Below, piece by piece: positions 12,602 through 24,052 of a DNA stretch of 61,770 nt. The stretch comes from Corinectria fuckeliana (Eukaryota > Ascomycota > Sordariomycetes > Hypocreales > Nectriaceae). A program made the position numbers and the translations under genes. The stretch is taken from assembly GCA_019137255.1 (NCBI GenBank), contig WPDH01000357.1, positions 1 through 61,770 of the forward strand, written 5' to 3'. A model generated the notes under the pieces. The model did no database searches. It worked only from the letters and a program-made list of their open reading frames with translations, and was not told the origin of the DNA. Each line of letters opens with the position of its first letter. Position 1 is the stretch's first letter.

Positions 12602-14306
12602 ATGAGCTCAGACAAAGTTCACAAACCAGAAAGCGTCTGTGAGAATAGCCCCGACCTAGAGCTAATTACGACGACTGCCGATGGTACAGTCGAACTGCCA
12701 GATCAGCTCCGCCGCGAGTTCAAAGAGCGGCATGTTTCTATGATTGCTGTGGCTGGAGCCATTGGTACTGGCCTTGTCATTGGAACAAGCACAGGTCTGG
12801 TTCGAGGCGGTCCAGGAAGTCTTTTCGTTGCTTACTGTGTCGTTGATGCTGTTGTCTTTTTCGTCATGACGGCTCTCGGTGAGATGGCAACCATGTTCCC
12901 GATGGACAAGAGCTTTGGCGGATACGCTACCCGATTTGTTGATCCGGCTCTTGGGTGAGTCTATCGGCGACGGAGTAGACACTGCTAACAGCCATATAGC
13001 TATGCCACTGGATGGAACTACTTCTTCAAATACGCAGTGGTTTTAGCAAACAACCTAACAGCGGCCGGGATCATCATCCAATATTGGCGCCCGGATCTTA
13101 ATGTCGCCATTTTTGTGACCGTATTCTTGGTCGCGATAGTTTTTGTCAATGTGAGCAACTTCTCCCATACAATATTGATAACCAAGACTGACCTGTCAGC
13201 TTCTTCATGTATCATTCTTCGGTGAAGCTGAGTTTTGGATGTCTTGTCTGAAACTCTTGGTCATGGTGACCCTCATCCTTACATGTTTTGTCATCTCGAT
13301 GGGTGGCCAGCCTTCTGGCAAAAGAATCGCCTTCGCATACTGGAGAAACCCCGGTGCATTCGGCGCATACCTGCTCAGAGGCGACAGGGGCCGATTTCTC
13401 GGCTGGTGGGCAGCCATGGTTCAGTCGACTTTCGCGTATACTGGCACTGAGGTGGTTGGAGTTGCGTTCGGAGAGGCGCCCAATCCCAAGAAGACGATTC
13501 GGAAAGCAATCCGCCAGACCCTTTGGCGTATTGTTTTCTTCTACGTGATTGGGGCCCTCATACTCGGAATGGCTGTGCCATACACGAACGATCGACTAAT
13601 CGGTGGGACAAAGCAAAAGACCGGCGCAGGAGCGAGCCCGTTCGTCATCGCTGTTCAACTTGCAGGTATTCCAGTCTTTCCCGACGTCATCAATGCCAGT
13701 CTTTTGGTGTTTGTCCTCAGTGCTGCGAATTCCGATATTTACATTGGCTCTCGCACGCTCTTTGGGCTTGCACACGACCGTCAGGCGCCTAGCATCTTCA
13801 AACACACCAACGGAAGCGGTGTACCCATTTGGGGTGTCGCTTTCACAAGTATATTCGGGGCACTCGCGTACATGAACGCATCAAAGAGCTCCTCCCAAGT
13901 GTTTGGGTACCTGGTGAGCCTTGTGACTGTGTTTGGAGCACTTAACTGGATCAATATCCTCGTCACTTACATCCAATTCGTCCGAGGTTTGCGAGCTCAA
14001 GGCATTCCCCGGAGCGCAATGCCCTATCGAGGATCACTTCAGCCATATGGGTCGTACTTTGCCCTGTTTATAACAATTCTCTTGGTATTCTTTAATGGTG
14101 CGTACAATCATAATTCTGTCGAAACAATGCTGATTTTCTTTTCAGGCTATGGCGCATTTATCCCACACTTCACTGTCTCAACGTTCGTCACCTCATACAT
14201 TGGAGTCGTCGTTTACTTGGGAAACATTGCTTTCTACAAAATCTGGAGGCGCACGCAGCATATTAAGCCTACTGAGATGAATTTAATGAGTGGTCGCCTG
14301 GACTAG
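12602..14306 (+). CDS. Amino-acid permease of the fungal YAT/APC family
   Basis: Exons 12602-12954, 13000-13150, 13200-14097 and 14146-14306 give about 520 residues. All three introns are 45-50 nt with GT..AG ends, and each splice restores family sequence (DPALG/YATGWNYFF, VFVN/LLHVSFFGEAEFW, VFFNG/YGAFIPHF). Diagnostic motifs: RHVSMIAVAGAIGTGLVIG in the first membrane helix, the SFGGYATRFVDPALG..GWNY segment, the FGEAEFW helix, TEVVGVAFGEAPNPKKTIRKAI, and a set of about twelve hydrophobic segments. These are hallmarks of plasma-membrane proton/amino-acid symporters. The N-terminal 45 residues are hydrophilic and cytosolic. Substrate cannot be read from sequence. It neighbours other genes of amino-acid or small-nitrogen metabolism (class-V aminotransferase, Dal5-like carrier, D-threonine aldolase). 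Confidence 0.88.
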
Positions 14307-14329
14307 GTGGCCCCTCATAGACACACGAA

Positions 14330-14996
14330 TATAATGCATATATTATGCATAGTTGATAACTTGGTAGTGATTTTTCTTTTTGTATAGTACACGAGCTGTG
14401 ATATATAACTCGGCATAGTTGCAGCCTAGTATTACACACCTCTTTATTTATTGCTTTTATGCTAAAGGCTTTATATTTTACTTAAAATTATCTTAACTTT
14501 TCACTTTTATATTATTAAAGTTCTTATTAAACTTTTTACTATTACTAGCTTTTTAACTTAACTTAAACTTAAAGCTAATATAAATAAATTATTATTACTA
14601 TAAGCAGTATTAAGTTATATTTACTTATAACTTAAAATAAATAGTTTTTATAAGAATTTACTTTTATTTAACTTAAAAAAGCTATCTAACTTTAGTTATA
14701 ACACTTAGGTTTACTTATATATATAAATAACTTTATTTTATAGTTTAAAAGCTTTAAAAAATATATAAAATATAAGAAATATAATTTTCTATAATATACC
14801 TAAAAAATAAAGCTATACTTAAAATACCTAATTTCTAATATTAAAAAAGGCTTATAAAAGTAAATAATAAGCTAACACTACTTAATATAAACTTAATTTA
14901 TAAAAGGCTATTTAAGAGTAATATTAAGAGTCCTCTTTACCTTAGCTAGTAATATATAAAGAGACATCTCTAGCTTATCACTACTAATTACATAAC
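14330..14996. other. AT-rich decayed repeat segment
   Basis: After the permease stop the sequence turns very AT-rich from about 14410 and stays so up to the esterase stop codon. It looks like the RIP-degraded flanks and is probably an old repeat insertion. No coding relic could be read. The esterase ends exactly at its border. Confidence 0.7.
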
Positions 14997-16144
14997 CTAG
15001 CTATATATAGCCTTGTGTAGTGCATTACAGAACAATGTGATAGCTTGAGAGCCTGCTTCCAGAACAGCATCCATAGCAATAAAAGGATGAGGCTGACCCT
15101 TCATAATGTTAACATCTGCCGTAACGCCGCTTTCTTCAAGCTTCACAGCAAATTTCTCCCCTTCACTCCGGAGAACATCTAATTCGCCAAGTACAAAGCA
15201 CGCCGGTGGCAACTTAGACCAGTCGCCCTTCCAGAAGAGAGGGCTCGCCTCGGGGTGCGACCAGTCATCTTCCTTAGGCAGGTAATGGTTTCGGTACCAA
15301 AGCATCTTCGGCGCGGGAAGAGCAGGGGAGTTCTGGTTTTCTTTCCAAGAGACGTTGTTAGTGGTGTTGGCGGTGTTGTCCATAACGGGAACTGAGAGAA
15401 GCTGGAGCGAGAATTTCGGACCTCCTCGATCGACCGCCCTCTGGCACATGATGGCAGCTAAGTTTGCGCCCGCTGACGAGCCACCTGTTTGATGCGGAGT
15501 TAATACAAAGAAAGTATCTCCCATACGACACGGGGAGGTGGTGCACAGATCTGAGGCAATACGTACCCGTGGCCATCTTGGTGATGTCTAGGCTGAGCTG
15601 TGCCGCACCATCTCCAACCACCCAAAGAACAGCCTCCCACGAATCATGAACGGCTGCAGGGAAAGGGTTCTCCGGAGCTAGCCTTGTTTGCGACAGTTAC
15701 TACCTCGTTGTGTGATCCGAAAACGAGAAATAATGACAGCGCTTACCTGTAGTCGACGGCGACAACCACGCACTCGCCTCGGGCGCAAAGATGTGAGGCA
15801 ATTACATTCTCAGTGTCAATTGTCCCGAGTACCCAGCCGCCACCATGGAAATAGACACACACAGGCCATCCAGCCGCAGGCTTGCTACCCAGGGGTGTGA
15901 AACATCGCACATCAACGTTTGGCCCTCGGCTCTCGGCCCGAGGGATGGAATAGTCGACGGTGCTGGCTACGGGCTGCAAGGGACCACTGCCCGGGATAAG
16001 CGTGCCGCTTGTTCTTGACGCCTCTATGGGTTGCAAGTGTACCTGCTGCTTGTCGAGGATGTTCTTGTTGTAGAAAGCAGCATATTCGGGGTCGATACGC
16101 TCGAGGGCCGATTCGTGGAGGGGGTAAGGTGGTTGGGTACTCAT
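14997..16144 (-). CDS. Alpha/beta hydrolase of the hormone-sensitive-lipase type (esterase/lipase)
   Basis: Exons 16144-15747, 15682-15567 and 15484-14997 give about 333 residues. The introns are 64 and 82 nt. The oxyanion-hole motif HGGGW starts near residue 100. The nucleophile elbow G-S-S-A-G is formed across the second splice, with Ser about 175. The acid residue is probably in LGELDVLRSEG and the base in GQPHPFIAMD. This is the standard HSL-family (lipase GDXG) layout and length. It likely hydrolyses short-chain or xenobiotic esters in the cytosol; no signal peptide is visible. The start at MSTQPPYP was chosen because it is the first ATG giving normal spacing to the cap domain. The last codons lie in AT-rich repeat DNA, so the extreme C-terminus may be altered. 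Confidence 0.85.
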
Positions 16145-16815
16145 GATGGAGGTGGTAGGTGAGCAGGCGGGCTTGCAAACAAGCAAGCGACTGTTGGGGT
16201 ATATCTGATGGGCATGTAACGTAACGATGGGTATTAAAAGATACAAGGCTGACTAATGATCAGGGCGATAAGACTTGCAGGGAGTCTGCACAAAATCATA
16301 CACTACGGCACTTGATCCTAAAAGGAAGGTTGTAGGCCTATGCATGCCAATCAATCACCCCGTGCGGCCACGAGGTTGGATACACAATGCGGAGACATCA
16401 ATGGCACAGAATCGAAGCAGTCTCTAGGGATGATTCTGGCGCTAGACGATTGAGGGTGATTGACGGTGCTACTATCGAACAAACAGGGACAATCACCACT
16501 CGTCATGTAGCCGGCACAACTGTGTCTCACAGCTCTCGAAACTCGGTGTACCCATGCCCACCACCTCAGAGAACCCTGCATACGCCCAGGCAAGGAGATA
16601 AGCATCGGCCGGTAATCGTTATCGACACTGGCAGCCCTTTCTTGAGTGATACATAGTATTTCTCAACCCCAACATTCTTCATTCTACGTTTCCATTCTTA
16701 CATCCTCAAGGAGAGATAAGAGGGCATAGTTGGACCCCCACCTCTCCGTTGATTTGTACCAAACTTGCTTCCCGTCGTCGTTGTTCCGATCTGCACTCTG
16801 GCTAAGCTGAACAAG
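16145..16815. promoter_or_regulatory. Divergent intergenic region, esterase / MFS carrier
   Basis: About 670 bases upstream of both divergent genes. I see no coding signal and no recognisable operator. Pyrimidine-rich leader sequence precedes the MFS start. Confidence 0.35.
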
Positions 16816-18459
16816 ATGGATTCTGAAAAAGAAGAGGGCAGAGTTGGTGCTATTACTGACGTCGAATTCGGCGATGGCGAGGAAATAGCAAGGGTGGTTG
16901 ACCACCAAGCGGAGAGACAACTTTGTCGCAAGTTCGATATACGAATCCTACCCGTGCTATCTGTCATGTGTAAGCATTGATATCACTTGTGGTGAATACT
17001 CACTTGTTTACGACGCTGACCGCCATATCTAGACCTCTTCAATGCTCTGGACAAAGGAAATCTAGGTAATGCAGAATCTGCAGGGCTGAGCGAAGGTATT
17101 AGTTCCCTGTCAACATACCCCGACTTCCAGGATTGACAGCATCCAGACCTGAACTTCAAGCCGAATCAGTACAACCTGCTCGTCTCCATCTTCTTTGTCC
17201 CATATGTCATCTTTGCCCCGCCTGTCGCTATTCTTGGCAAGAGTTTCGGCCCAGCTCGCGTTCTGCCCATCCTCATGTTTATTTTCGGGTCTGCTACCCT
17301 ACTCTCTGTGGCAGCTTCCAACTTCGGGGGTCTATTTGCACTGCGATTCATTCTGGGCGTGGCCGAGTCTGGATTTTTCCCGTTGGTTATCTACTACTTG
17401 ACAACTTTCTACCGCAGAGGAGAATTGGCTCGTCGACTGGCCCTGTTTTACGCCGCATCCAATATTGCTAACGCCTTTGTGAGTGCCAATTCCCTCGTCT
17501 ATGATGAAACAGCTGCACTAATATTGAAATGACAGAGCGGCTTGTTGTCCTATGGCGTTTTCCATATCCGCTCGAAGCTTTTTGTATGGCGATACCTCTT
17601 CCTCGTTGAAGGCGCTGCATCAGTTGTCTTCTCGTTTTTTGCCTTCTGGTATCTTCCTCGCAGCGCTTCCTCGGCCAAATTCCTCTGTGAGGAAGACAAG
17701 GCGCTGGCCTTTCATCGTATTCAAGTCGATTCATCGTCTACTGTGTCCGAGAAGTTCAATCTCAAGGACTCGCTACGGATTTTCACATACCCCTCGACTT
17801 ACGGCTTTCTCCTGATTGAAATCTGCCTCGGCGTGCCGATCCAGTCTGTTGCGCTCTTCATGCCTCAGATCATCAGTCGCCTCGGGTACGACACGGTCAA
17901 GACGAACTTGTACACAGTGGCTCCCAACATCGGCGGCGCTGTCATGCTGTTGATTCTGGCTTTCAGCTCTGATTTCCTCCGTCTGCGATTCCCCTTCATC
18001 ATGCTTGGATTTACTCTCACTTTCATCGGCTTCATCATTTACGTCTCCATTGAAGACGTCGAAGCTCAGATTAAGCTTGCTTACTACGCTTGCTTCATGA
18101 TGGTCTGGGGCACATCTGCACCATCCGTCATTCTCTCGACTTGGTACAATAACAACGTTGCCCACGAGGGTCGCCGTGTAGTTCTCACATCGGTGGGTGT
18201 CCCGCTGGCCAACGTGATGGGCCTCGTCTCCAGTAACATTTTCCGAGAGAACGAAAAGCCAAAGTACGAGACGGCACTAATCACCACGGCGGCTTTTGGA
18301 GCGTGCGGGTGTCTCATTGCCGGATTCTTGGGCACCTTTATGATTTTTGACAATCATCGAAGAAACCGCAGGGACGGAGTGAGAACGACGGCTGCAGATG
18401 TCCCGACTCAGAGGCTCCGCGAAGGACCCAATGCTCCCGAGTTCCGTTGGTTCTTGTAA
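16816..18459 (+). CDS. MFS transporter of the Dal5/anion:cation symporter family
   Basis: Exons 16816-16969, 17033-17095, 17147-17478 and 17536-18459 give about 490 residues. Splices restore family sequence: RILPVLSVMY/LFNALDKGNLGNAESAGL, then SE/DLNFKPNQYN. The LDKGNLGNA segment in helix 1, the NQYN loop, FGPARVLP after helix 2 and RFILGVAESGFFPLVIYYLTTFY are diagnostic of Dal5-like carriers (allantoate, ureidosuccinate, nicotinate/vitamin and related anions). About twelve hydrophobic helices follow, with a short Arg-rich cytosolic tail. It should be a plasma-membrane importer of a small carboxylate or nitrogen compound. The neighbouring permease, esterase and D-amino-acid lyase suggest a nutrient-use neighbourhood rather than part of the polyketide cluster. 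Confidence 0.87.
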
Positions 18460-18870
18460 ACACCGAAACGAGTCAACCAGTAGCCTAAGAATGGCGCCAG
18501 GGTTAGTTATGGGCGGGGAATCGGTGCTACCCCGCAAACGCAAACCTGGCTTCCCTGATTCTGCCTAGACCGTGTCATTGTGGCGGCCGTATATCGGTGC
18601 AACTCCCTGGGAGGCACGGGGGGGAATGCAGATAAGCTGTGTAGTGGAAGGATCATCTACCCATCATGTAACGTTGTACGGATGATACGATGAGGAGGGT
18701 CGAAATGAACTTGATGCGTGCAACACTAAGTTAGAATTGTTTACCCCTCACTTTGTCTCCGAACACCAACAGATTTCGAGATCAGTGTACTTCTCCCTCC
18801 AAAGGTTAAGCTCGTTTGTTTTGCCTGTGCCATTTCTTTTGCTTTCGCCAAGTTAAACTCTCCAATCAAG
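18460..18870. promoter_or_regulatory. Intergenic region upstream of the D-threonine-aldolase-like gene
   Basis: About 410 bases between two same-strand genes, with a CT-rich leader just before the ATG. Nothing specific is recognisable. Confidence 0.3.
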
Positions 18871-19989
18871 ATGGCTTCATCCTATTCCCCGAGCGTTGGT
18901 GACCGGCTTGAAAGCCTGGACACGCCGTCAATGATCGTCGACCTTGACCTCATGGAAGCCAACATCAAGAAGCTCATGGGTTCTATTCCCCCAACAGGCC
19001 TCAATATTCGCCCCCACCTCAAGACAACAAAAAGCGCCATCTTAGCTCGCAAACTCAATGCCGCAGGCGCAAAGGGCGGTTGCGTGGCCAAGCTGAGTGA
19101 GGCGGAAGCCATGACGAGTGCCGGCTTTGACGATCTGCTCATCACCTGCGAGATCATCGGCGCACCAAAGGTAAATCGGCTGGTTGAGCTATACAAAAAG
19201 CATAGAAACATTCGGATTGTGGTGGACAGCGAGGCTGGCGCTACAGCCATCAACAACGCACTGGGGCAGGCGCCCGAAGTATCAGACGATCCCATTCATG
19301 TGTTACTAGACTTGGACGTTGGGCTACACCGTACAGGAGCCAAGCCAGGGGAGCCGGTGCTGGCCCTCGCTCGACATGTTCGCACGCTTAAGAACCTCCG
19401 ATTGATTGGCATCCAAGGGTATGAGGGGCATCTGCAGCACTTGCACGACAGGGAAGACCGCAAGAAACAGTGTTTGGAGTCGATGAAAACTTTGACGGAT
19501 ACGGCAGACGTGTTGCGCAAGGAGGGCTTCAACATCGACGTTGTCACAACTGGAGGAACGGGGACGGCCGAGTTTTGCGCGACGGTACCGGGCGTGACGG
19601 AGCTGCAGCCCGGGTCATTCATATTTATGGATACGGATTACAGGAACGCGATAGGCACACTCTACACGAATAGTCTGACGATACTATCGACCGTAATCAG
19701 CAAGCAAGGGGAGCGACAAGTGACAATCGACAGCGGGCTTAAGTCTTTGACAACGGACAGCGGACTAGCGGAATGCCAGAATTCACGGTACGAGTATGGG
19801 TGTCTAGGAGACGAGCATGGCTCGTTGAACTGGGAGGAAGGAACCCCAGAATTGAAGATTGGGGATCGCGTCCACATGATTCCTAGCCATATTGATCCCA
19901 CCATCAACCTGCATGATGTCTACTACGCGCATCGCAGGGGCGTAATTGAGGAAATATGGCCAGTTGATACAAGGGGGAAGGTCCAATAG
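18871..19989 (+). CDS. D-threonine aldolase / D-serine dehydratase-like PLP enzyme (alanine-racemase fold III)
   Basis: A single uninterrupted exon encodes 372 residues. The N-terminal TIM barrel begins LDTPSMIVDLD and carries RPHLKTTKS with the presumed Schiff-base lysine (about K51). LDLDVGLHRTGAKPG and VVTTGGTGTAEFC are barrel and phosphate-binding elements. The C-terminal beta domain contains IPSHIDPTINLHD. In this family the His-x-Cys pair at that place binds zinc in D-serine dehydratases, whereas His-x-Asp binds a divalent metal in D-threonine aldolases. Here it is His340-x-Asp342, so D-threonine aldolase or a D-3-hydroxyaspartate-type lyase is the better guess. Expected reaction: cleavage of a D-beta-hydroxy-amino acid to glycine and an aldehyde in the cytosol. 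Length and both domains are complete. Confidence 0.85.
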   Translation: MASSYSPSVGDRLESLDTPSMIVDLDLMEANIKKLMGSIPPTGLNIRPHLKTTKSAILARKLNAAGAKGGCVAKLSEAEAMTSAGFDDLLITCEIIGAPKVNRLVELYKKHRNIRIVVDSEAGATAINNALGQAPEVSDDPIHVLLDLDVGLHRTGAKPGEPVLALARHVRTLKNLRLIGIQGYEGHLQHLHDREDRKKQCLESMKTLTDTADVLRKEGFNIDVVTTGGTGTAEFCATVPGVTELQPGSFIFMDTDYRNAIGTLYTNSLTILSTVISKQGERQVTIDSGLKSLTTDSGLAECQNSRYEYGCLGDEHGSLNWEEGTPELKIGDRVHMIPSHIDPTINLHDVYYAHRRGVIEEIWPVDTRGKVQ

Positions 19990-20276
19990 GTAAAAGATGT
20001 CTAGAATTATAGAGATAGGTCCTATGACTACCACTAAGTCAGTACAGAATCAAAGCCAACAATAGGTTTATGCGGGGATGAGATGTATCTTCACAATCAA
20101 CTAATGGATACTATAATAACTGTGTTTATATAAAGCCTAGTAAAAAGATTTAACAGGTAAATAACTAAACACTATCTTTATAAAATTTAAATACTTATTA
20201 TAACTTCCTTAGCCACAATAAGGAATAAAAGGGAAGAAAACCCTTATAACAGTTATACATCATCTATATTAGACAC

Positions 20277-21573
20277 TCATTTACCACAGGCGTTGTAGGC
20301 AACAAGGTTCGCACTGCCTTGAGCGTCTCCAACAACACCAGCGACAGCGGCGCCGAGAACGCGGTTGGTGACGGCAGAGCCGGTGAGGCCCTCCTTTGCG
20401 ATGAAGTAAGCAGCGAGACCGGCAACATGGGGAGTAGCCATGCTTGTGCCGGCGAGGTACCTGGTGGCAGAGTTGCTTGTGTGGTAGGCGCTGATGGTGG
20501 CGTCTCCAGGAGCGAAGATGTCGACCAAGGTGCCGAAGTTGGAGAACCAAGTGCGGGCGTTGGTACCCTCAACGGCACCAACGGTGATGGCGGAGGGAGC
20601 AGAAGAGGGAGAGTAGAATGAGGCGTCGTCGTTCGAGTTGCCAGCAGCGACAACGACGGTGAGGCCAGCATCGGTGGCGGCCTTGACGGCGGCGTTGACC
20701 GAGGCAGTGTAGGAGCCACCAACAGACATGTTGACGACGGACTTGCTGGCGGCGCCGCGCGACTTGGCGTTGGTGACAGCCCAATTCAGGCCCAAGATGA
20801 CACCGGACATGGTGCCGGAACCGGTCTTGTCGAGCACCTTGACAGCCACCACGGTCGCAGCCTTGGCTACGCCGAACGTCTTACCGGCAATAGTGCCGGA
20901 CACGTGGGTGCCGTGGCCGAACTCATCGGTGTTGGGCGAGCCGGAAATGAAGTTAGCGCCCCAGACAGCGCGGCCCCCAAACTCGGTGTGGGTGGTCCGG
21001 ATGCCCGTGTCGACCACGTACACGCGCACACCAGTGCCGGCGCTTGTGTCGTAGTAGTAGCCGGTTCCGAACGAGCCAGCGCCGCCGCCGCTGTGTGAGA
21101 TGCGGGCGAGACCCCAAGGGGCGTTGGTCTGGGTGGTGTAGGCCCGCTTCTCGAGCTGCTCGGGGCTGGCGACCACCCCAGTGATGTTGACAACACTGTC
21201 CTTCTCGATATAGTCGACCTTGTCACGGAAGTCAGTACCTATCGCTTAAAGAACCGATGTTTAGAAGGTTACAAACCAGGTCAGAGTTGACAATGTCCTT
21301 GAGCTCCGAAGGCGGAATCTCAACGACGTAGCCCTGGTGCTCGCCGAGGTTGATGGCGTCTACAACGCCCTTCTTGTGGCTCTTCTTAGCCTTCTTGGTG
21401 ATTTCTTCTTCGTGCTTTTTTCTGTTGCCAGAGCTGGCGCCGGCCTTGTACGTGACGATGTACTTGCCCGGGACAACAAGGTCCGCCGAGAGGTCAGCGT
21501 TCTTAATGGGCGCGCCGGCGAGGACCAGACCGAGAAGCCCGGTAAGGCCGCAAAGAGTGGCGGTGAACTTCAT
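20277..21573 (-). CDS. Secreted subtilisin-like serine protease (S8A, proteinase K type)
   Basis: Exons 21573-21277 and 21218-20277 give about 412 residues. The 58-nt intron joins IVNSDL to VDYIEKDSVV, the expected end of the I9 propeptide. An N-terminal signal peptide (MKFTATLCGLTGLLGLVLA) is followed by an inhibitor/propeptide domain, with the mature enzyme starting after EKR near residue 124. The catalytic triad is visible: Asp about 169 in VVDTG, His about 201 in HGTHVSG, and Ser about 358 in GTSMATPHVAG. The oxyanion Asn is about 293 in AAGNSN. It is an extracellular endopeptidase of the cuticle-degrading/alkaline protease group used by many ascomycetes for protein breakdown. It lies outside the metabolite cluster, and a decayed repeat follows its promoter. 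Confidence 0.93.
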
Positions 21574-22560
21574 AGTTTCGGCGTTGAAAAAGAGACAAGA
21601 GAGCGCTTGATTCAAGGAGTGGTTTCTTGATTGTTGAGTATGCTGCTGGCGAGGAGAGAATTCGAGCTGGATGAAGTGGTGGACAACACATTATATCCCC
21701 ATTTTCCCTCTTCAGCTAGCCCAACGCTTGAGTATGCAATTAGGGCTAGTCTACCATCTCCAATCTAGTACACAGCCCGAGCCAGGCTCAATCAGGAGAA
21801 GGTTTAGATATAGTGCATCGTTCCGCGTTCGAGGCCTCAGCTTTTCAGCCCTGGGGAGCTAAAAGAGGAGCTACCTATTCTAATGCTAAGAACAGACATG
21901 GCTTAAAAGCTATTGTGTGCTAGCAACAGGACTATCGATCTGCCATAATATCAGGTGAACGCTAAACTAACACCTAACATGGCAGGCGCAACTTAGCGAG
22001 TCAGCTCACAGCATTACTAGAGCAGAGCACAGCAGGTGGTAGTATAGTTAGCCTTACAAGTAAAAACGCCTCTCTCTACCGCTTAAGTCTTAAACGTCTT
22101 AACCTGGCTACTATTTGGCGGACTCTGTGCCAGAATTCCCCTTGGGTTTACTATACAAAATGCGCTGGTGGCCTGAGGGTTATGCAGAGTGACTCTTGAT
22201 GCTGGGTTTTACACGTGATTGGTGGTATGGTTTCTCTTTTGTGGAGACTTGGGTTTACCACTGCTGAGTACTATGCCAGGAACATCAGCGCTAGGGAATA
22301 TAAGCACACAGCAGAATTAAACTAGGTAGGGAATAATACTATAGTGCGGTTTTAGGTATAGTATAAAAAAGAAAAGAAAGTTAGAAAATAAAAGAAAAGC
22401 AATATAGAATCAGCTGATATAAGTAGGGAAGGGGGTAAAGAGGAGAAGAGAAGAGGGAAGATAGTAAAGAGGAGAGGAGGTAGGAACTTAGAAATTAATA
22501 AAACTAAGCAAGCAGATAAGGATAGTCATATATCTTAACTAAGAAACACCAAGGAACATA
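21574..22560. other. Intergenic DNA: protease promoter and left part of a decayed repeat
   Basis: The first 150 bases should contain the protease promoter. From about 21690 onward the sequence is of intermediate AT content, has no ORF, and includes a purine-rich stretch (about 22365-22490, AGAAAAG/GGAGAAG). It probably belongs to the repeat that carries the pseudogene beginning near 22560. Confidence 0.45.
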
Positions 22561-23635
22561 GTAAGGGCGAACAGGCTACCATAGAAGACTACATACAGCT
22601 TAACAAGGAGCATCAGGTTTTAGTTTGCAAGCTGTGCTGTGCTGGCATCTGACCGCGAGCCAGCATCAAGTGGCATTTTCGCAATTAACACCAGCGCGCA
22701 GGGCAGGCGCTAGGCGACATCATTAACTATTTCGGGACAAGAGAGGAGCTAAACGATCCACTGCAAACAGCGATGCCTAACGACGGCACAGAGCCCATCG
22801 ACGCACTCCAGGTGTTGAGCGGCTACAGCTGCACACAATGCTAATACTTGACCATAGCGCGGAAGAAGATAGCTTAGTACTGGCGAGAGGCTAGGCATCG
22901 TCAGGAGAGAGCTAACAGACTGGGGTGGACCGAGGTGAAGCTCTAGTCATGGCTGCGCGGCAGGTATGCGCGGTACTGGATCGTTAAGGACGGGAATATG
23001 GGGAGTCTAACACATATACAGGAGGCAGCAGCTATACTAGGCCGGGGAGAGAGTTCCATATAGCGCATAATTGCCAAGTATGTCAAAACATTTAGTAAAA
23101 TTAATACAGAGCGGCTCCAGAAAGGTGATATCAAAGAGGGGTTAGACCGCGACTCATCGTGGGTAAGACAGCTCAGATGGGTACGGCACTTTAGGTCGCG
23201 GGACAAGCTTAGCATATTTAAGGCCGCTAAGTGGGTAAAGGCAAAGGAAGCAACCGGACAGCAGTAGCAAAGAAGGCGGCAGCAGCAGGACGAGGCCGCA
23301 GTCTGAGAACAACAGCTGCTGCTACGGCTTGGCGAGAGCGTTAACCGAGAGGTTAAGCGTTACAGCTGGCGGCTTGACAGCGTGCCGACGGAAACGCTGT
23401 AGTGGCTCGCAATCATTTCGGCTGTTAACCCGCAAGGGGTGCCATTCGGGCTTAAGGGCAAGGAGTCGTCGATGGCCAAGTACCGCAGCGTCGGACAGCG
23501 CTACTTGGGCTTCTGCTTACGGGCGTACTGGCTCGGGCGCGACAAGGCTTTAAGCAGTAGGTGATCCGCTTCACTGACGAGCAATAGAGCTTGCTACAGG
23601 ACGTAGCGTACATAGTTTATAACACTCTTCTGTTT
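22560..23635 (+). pseudogene. OrsD/DUF3505-like C2H2-type protein, decayed by C-to-T stops
   Basis: One frame can be followed for about 1 kb. It begins EDYIQLNKEHQVLVCKLC and passes a C-x2-C...H-x4-H-like segment, then LSGYSCTQC, GWTEVKL, and a long helical region ending KYRSVGQRYLGFC. It is interrupted by about ten stops and no frame change until about 23545. Every stop is explained by a C-to-T change in CAG, CAA or CGA (for example TQC-stop-YLT). After a one-base shift the text continues as VIRFTDEQ-stop-SLLQDVAYIVYN. Architecture and wording resemble fungal DUF3505 (OrsD) proteins, which are abundant, often repetitive and helicase- or telomere-associated. This copy is inactive and moderately RIP-affected. 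Family identification is from memory. Confidence 0.55.
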
Positions 23636-23910
23636 TAAACCTACCTTACACCTTAATGTTAGACCTAGCTGTTATATTATACCTCTAATTAGCTTATAAA
23701 CTAAATATATATATAAACTAGACTTTAAGTCTTTTAGGTAAGAGCTTTAAGCTTCCTAGCTATTAATAACACTTAGTTATATTAAATCTACTTTTTTACT
23801 AATACTAGACTGTAACTTATATTACTCACTGTAACATTTTAAACCACTAGTTTATAATACTCCCACGTCCTAGACCTACCCTACACCCCTAGGTTAGACC
23901 TAGCTATCAC
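23615..23910. repeat. Terminal repeat segment with internal 60-bp direct repeats; second copy in the right flank
   Basis: Two direct repeats of about 60 bp (23615-23673 and 23849-23910) share GTTTATAAxACTC and CCTACCxTACACC...GTTAGACCTAGCT. The part 23756-23910 reappears at about 59359-59511 in the same orientation, there with most C changed to T. This looks like the non-coding end of the element that carries the OrsD-like pseudogene. Confidence 0.7.
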
Positions 23911-24052
23911 AGCAGAAATATAACAAATGTGAGATAGAGCTTTATAGTAGCGCTTTTCTAAGTTCCCATCAATTTATCACAGAGCACAAGACTTTGCGGG
24001 CTTTAGTTAAAAACTCCCTACGAGGTTTCTTCTGCCGCAACCGAGGCAGTTC

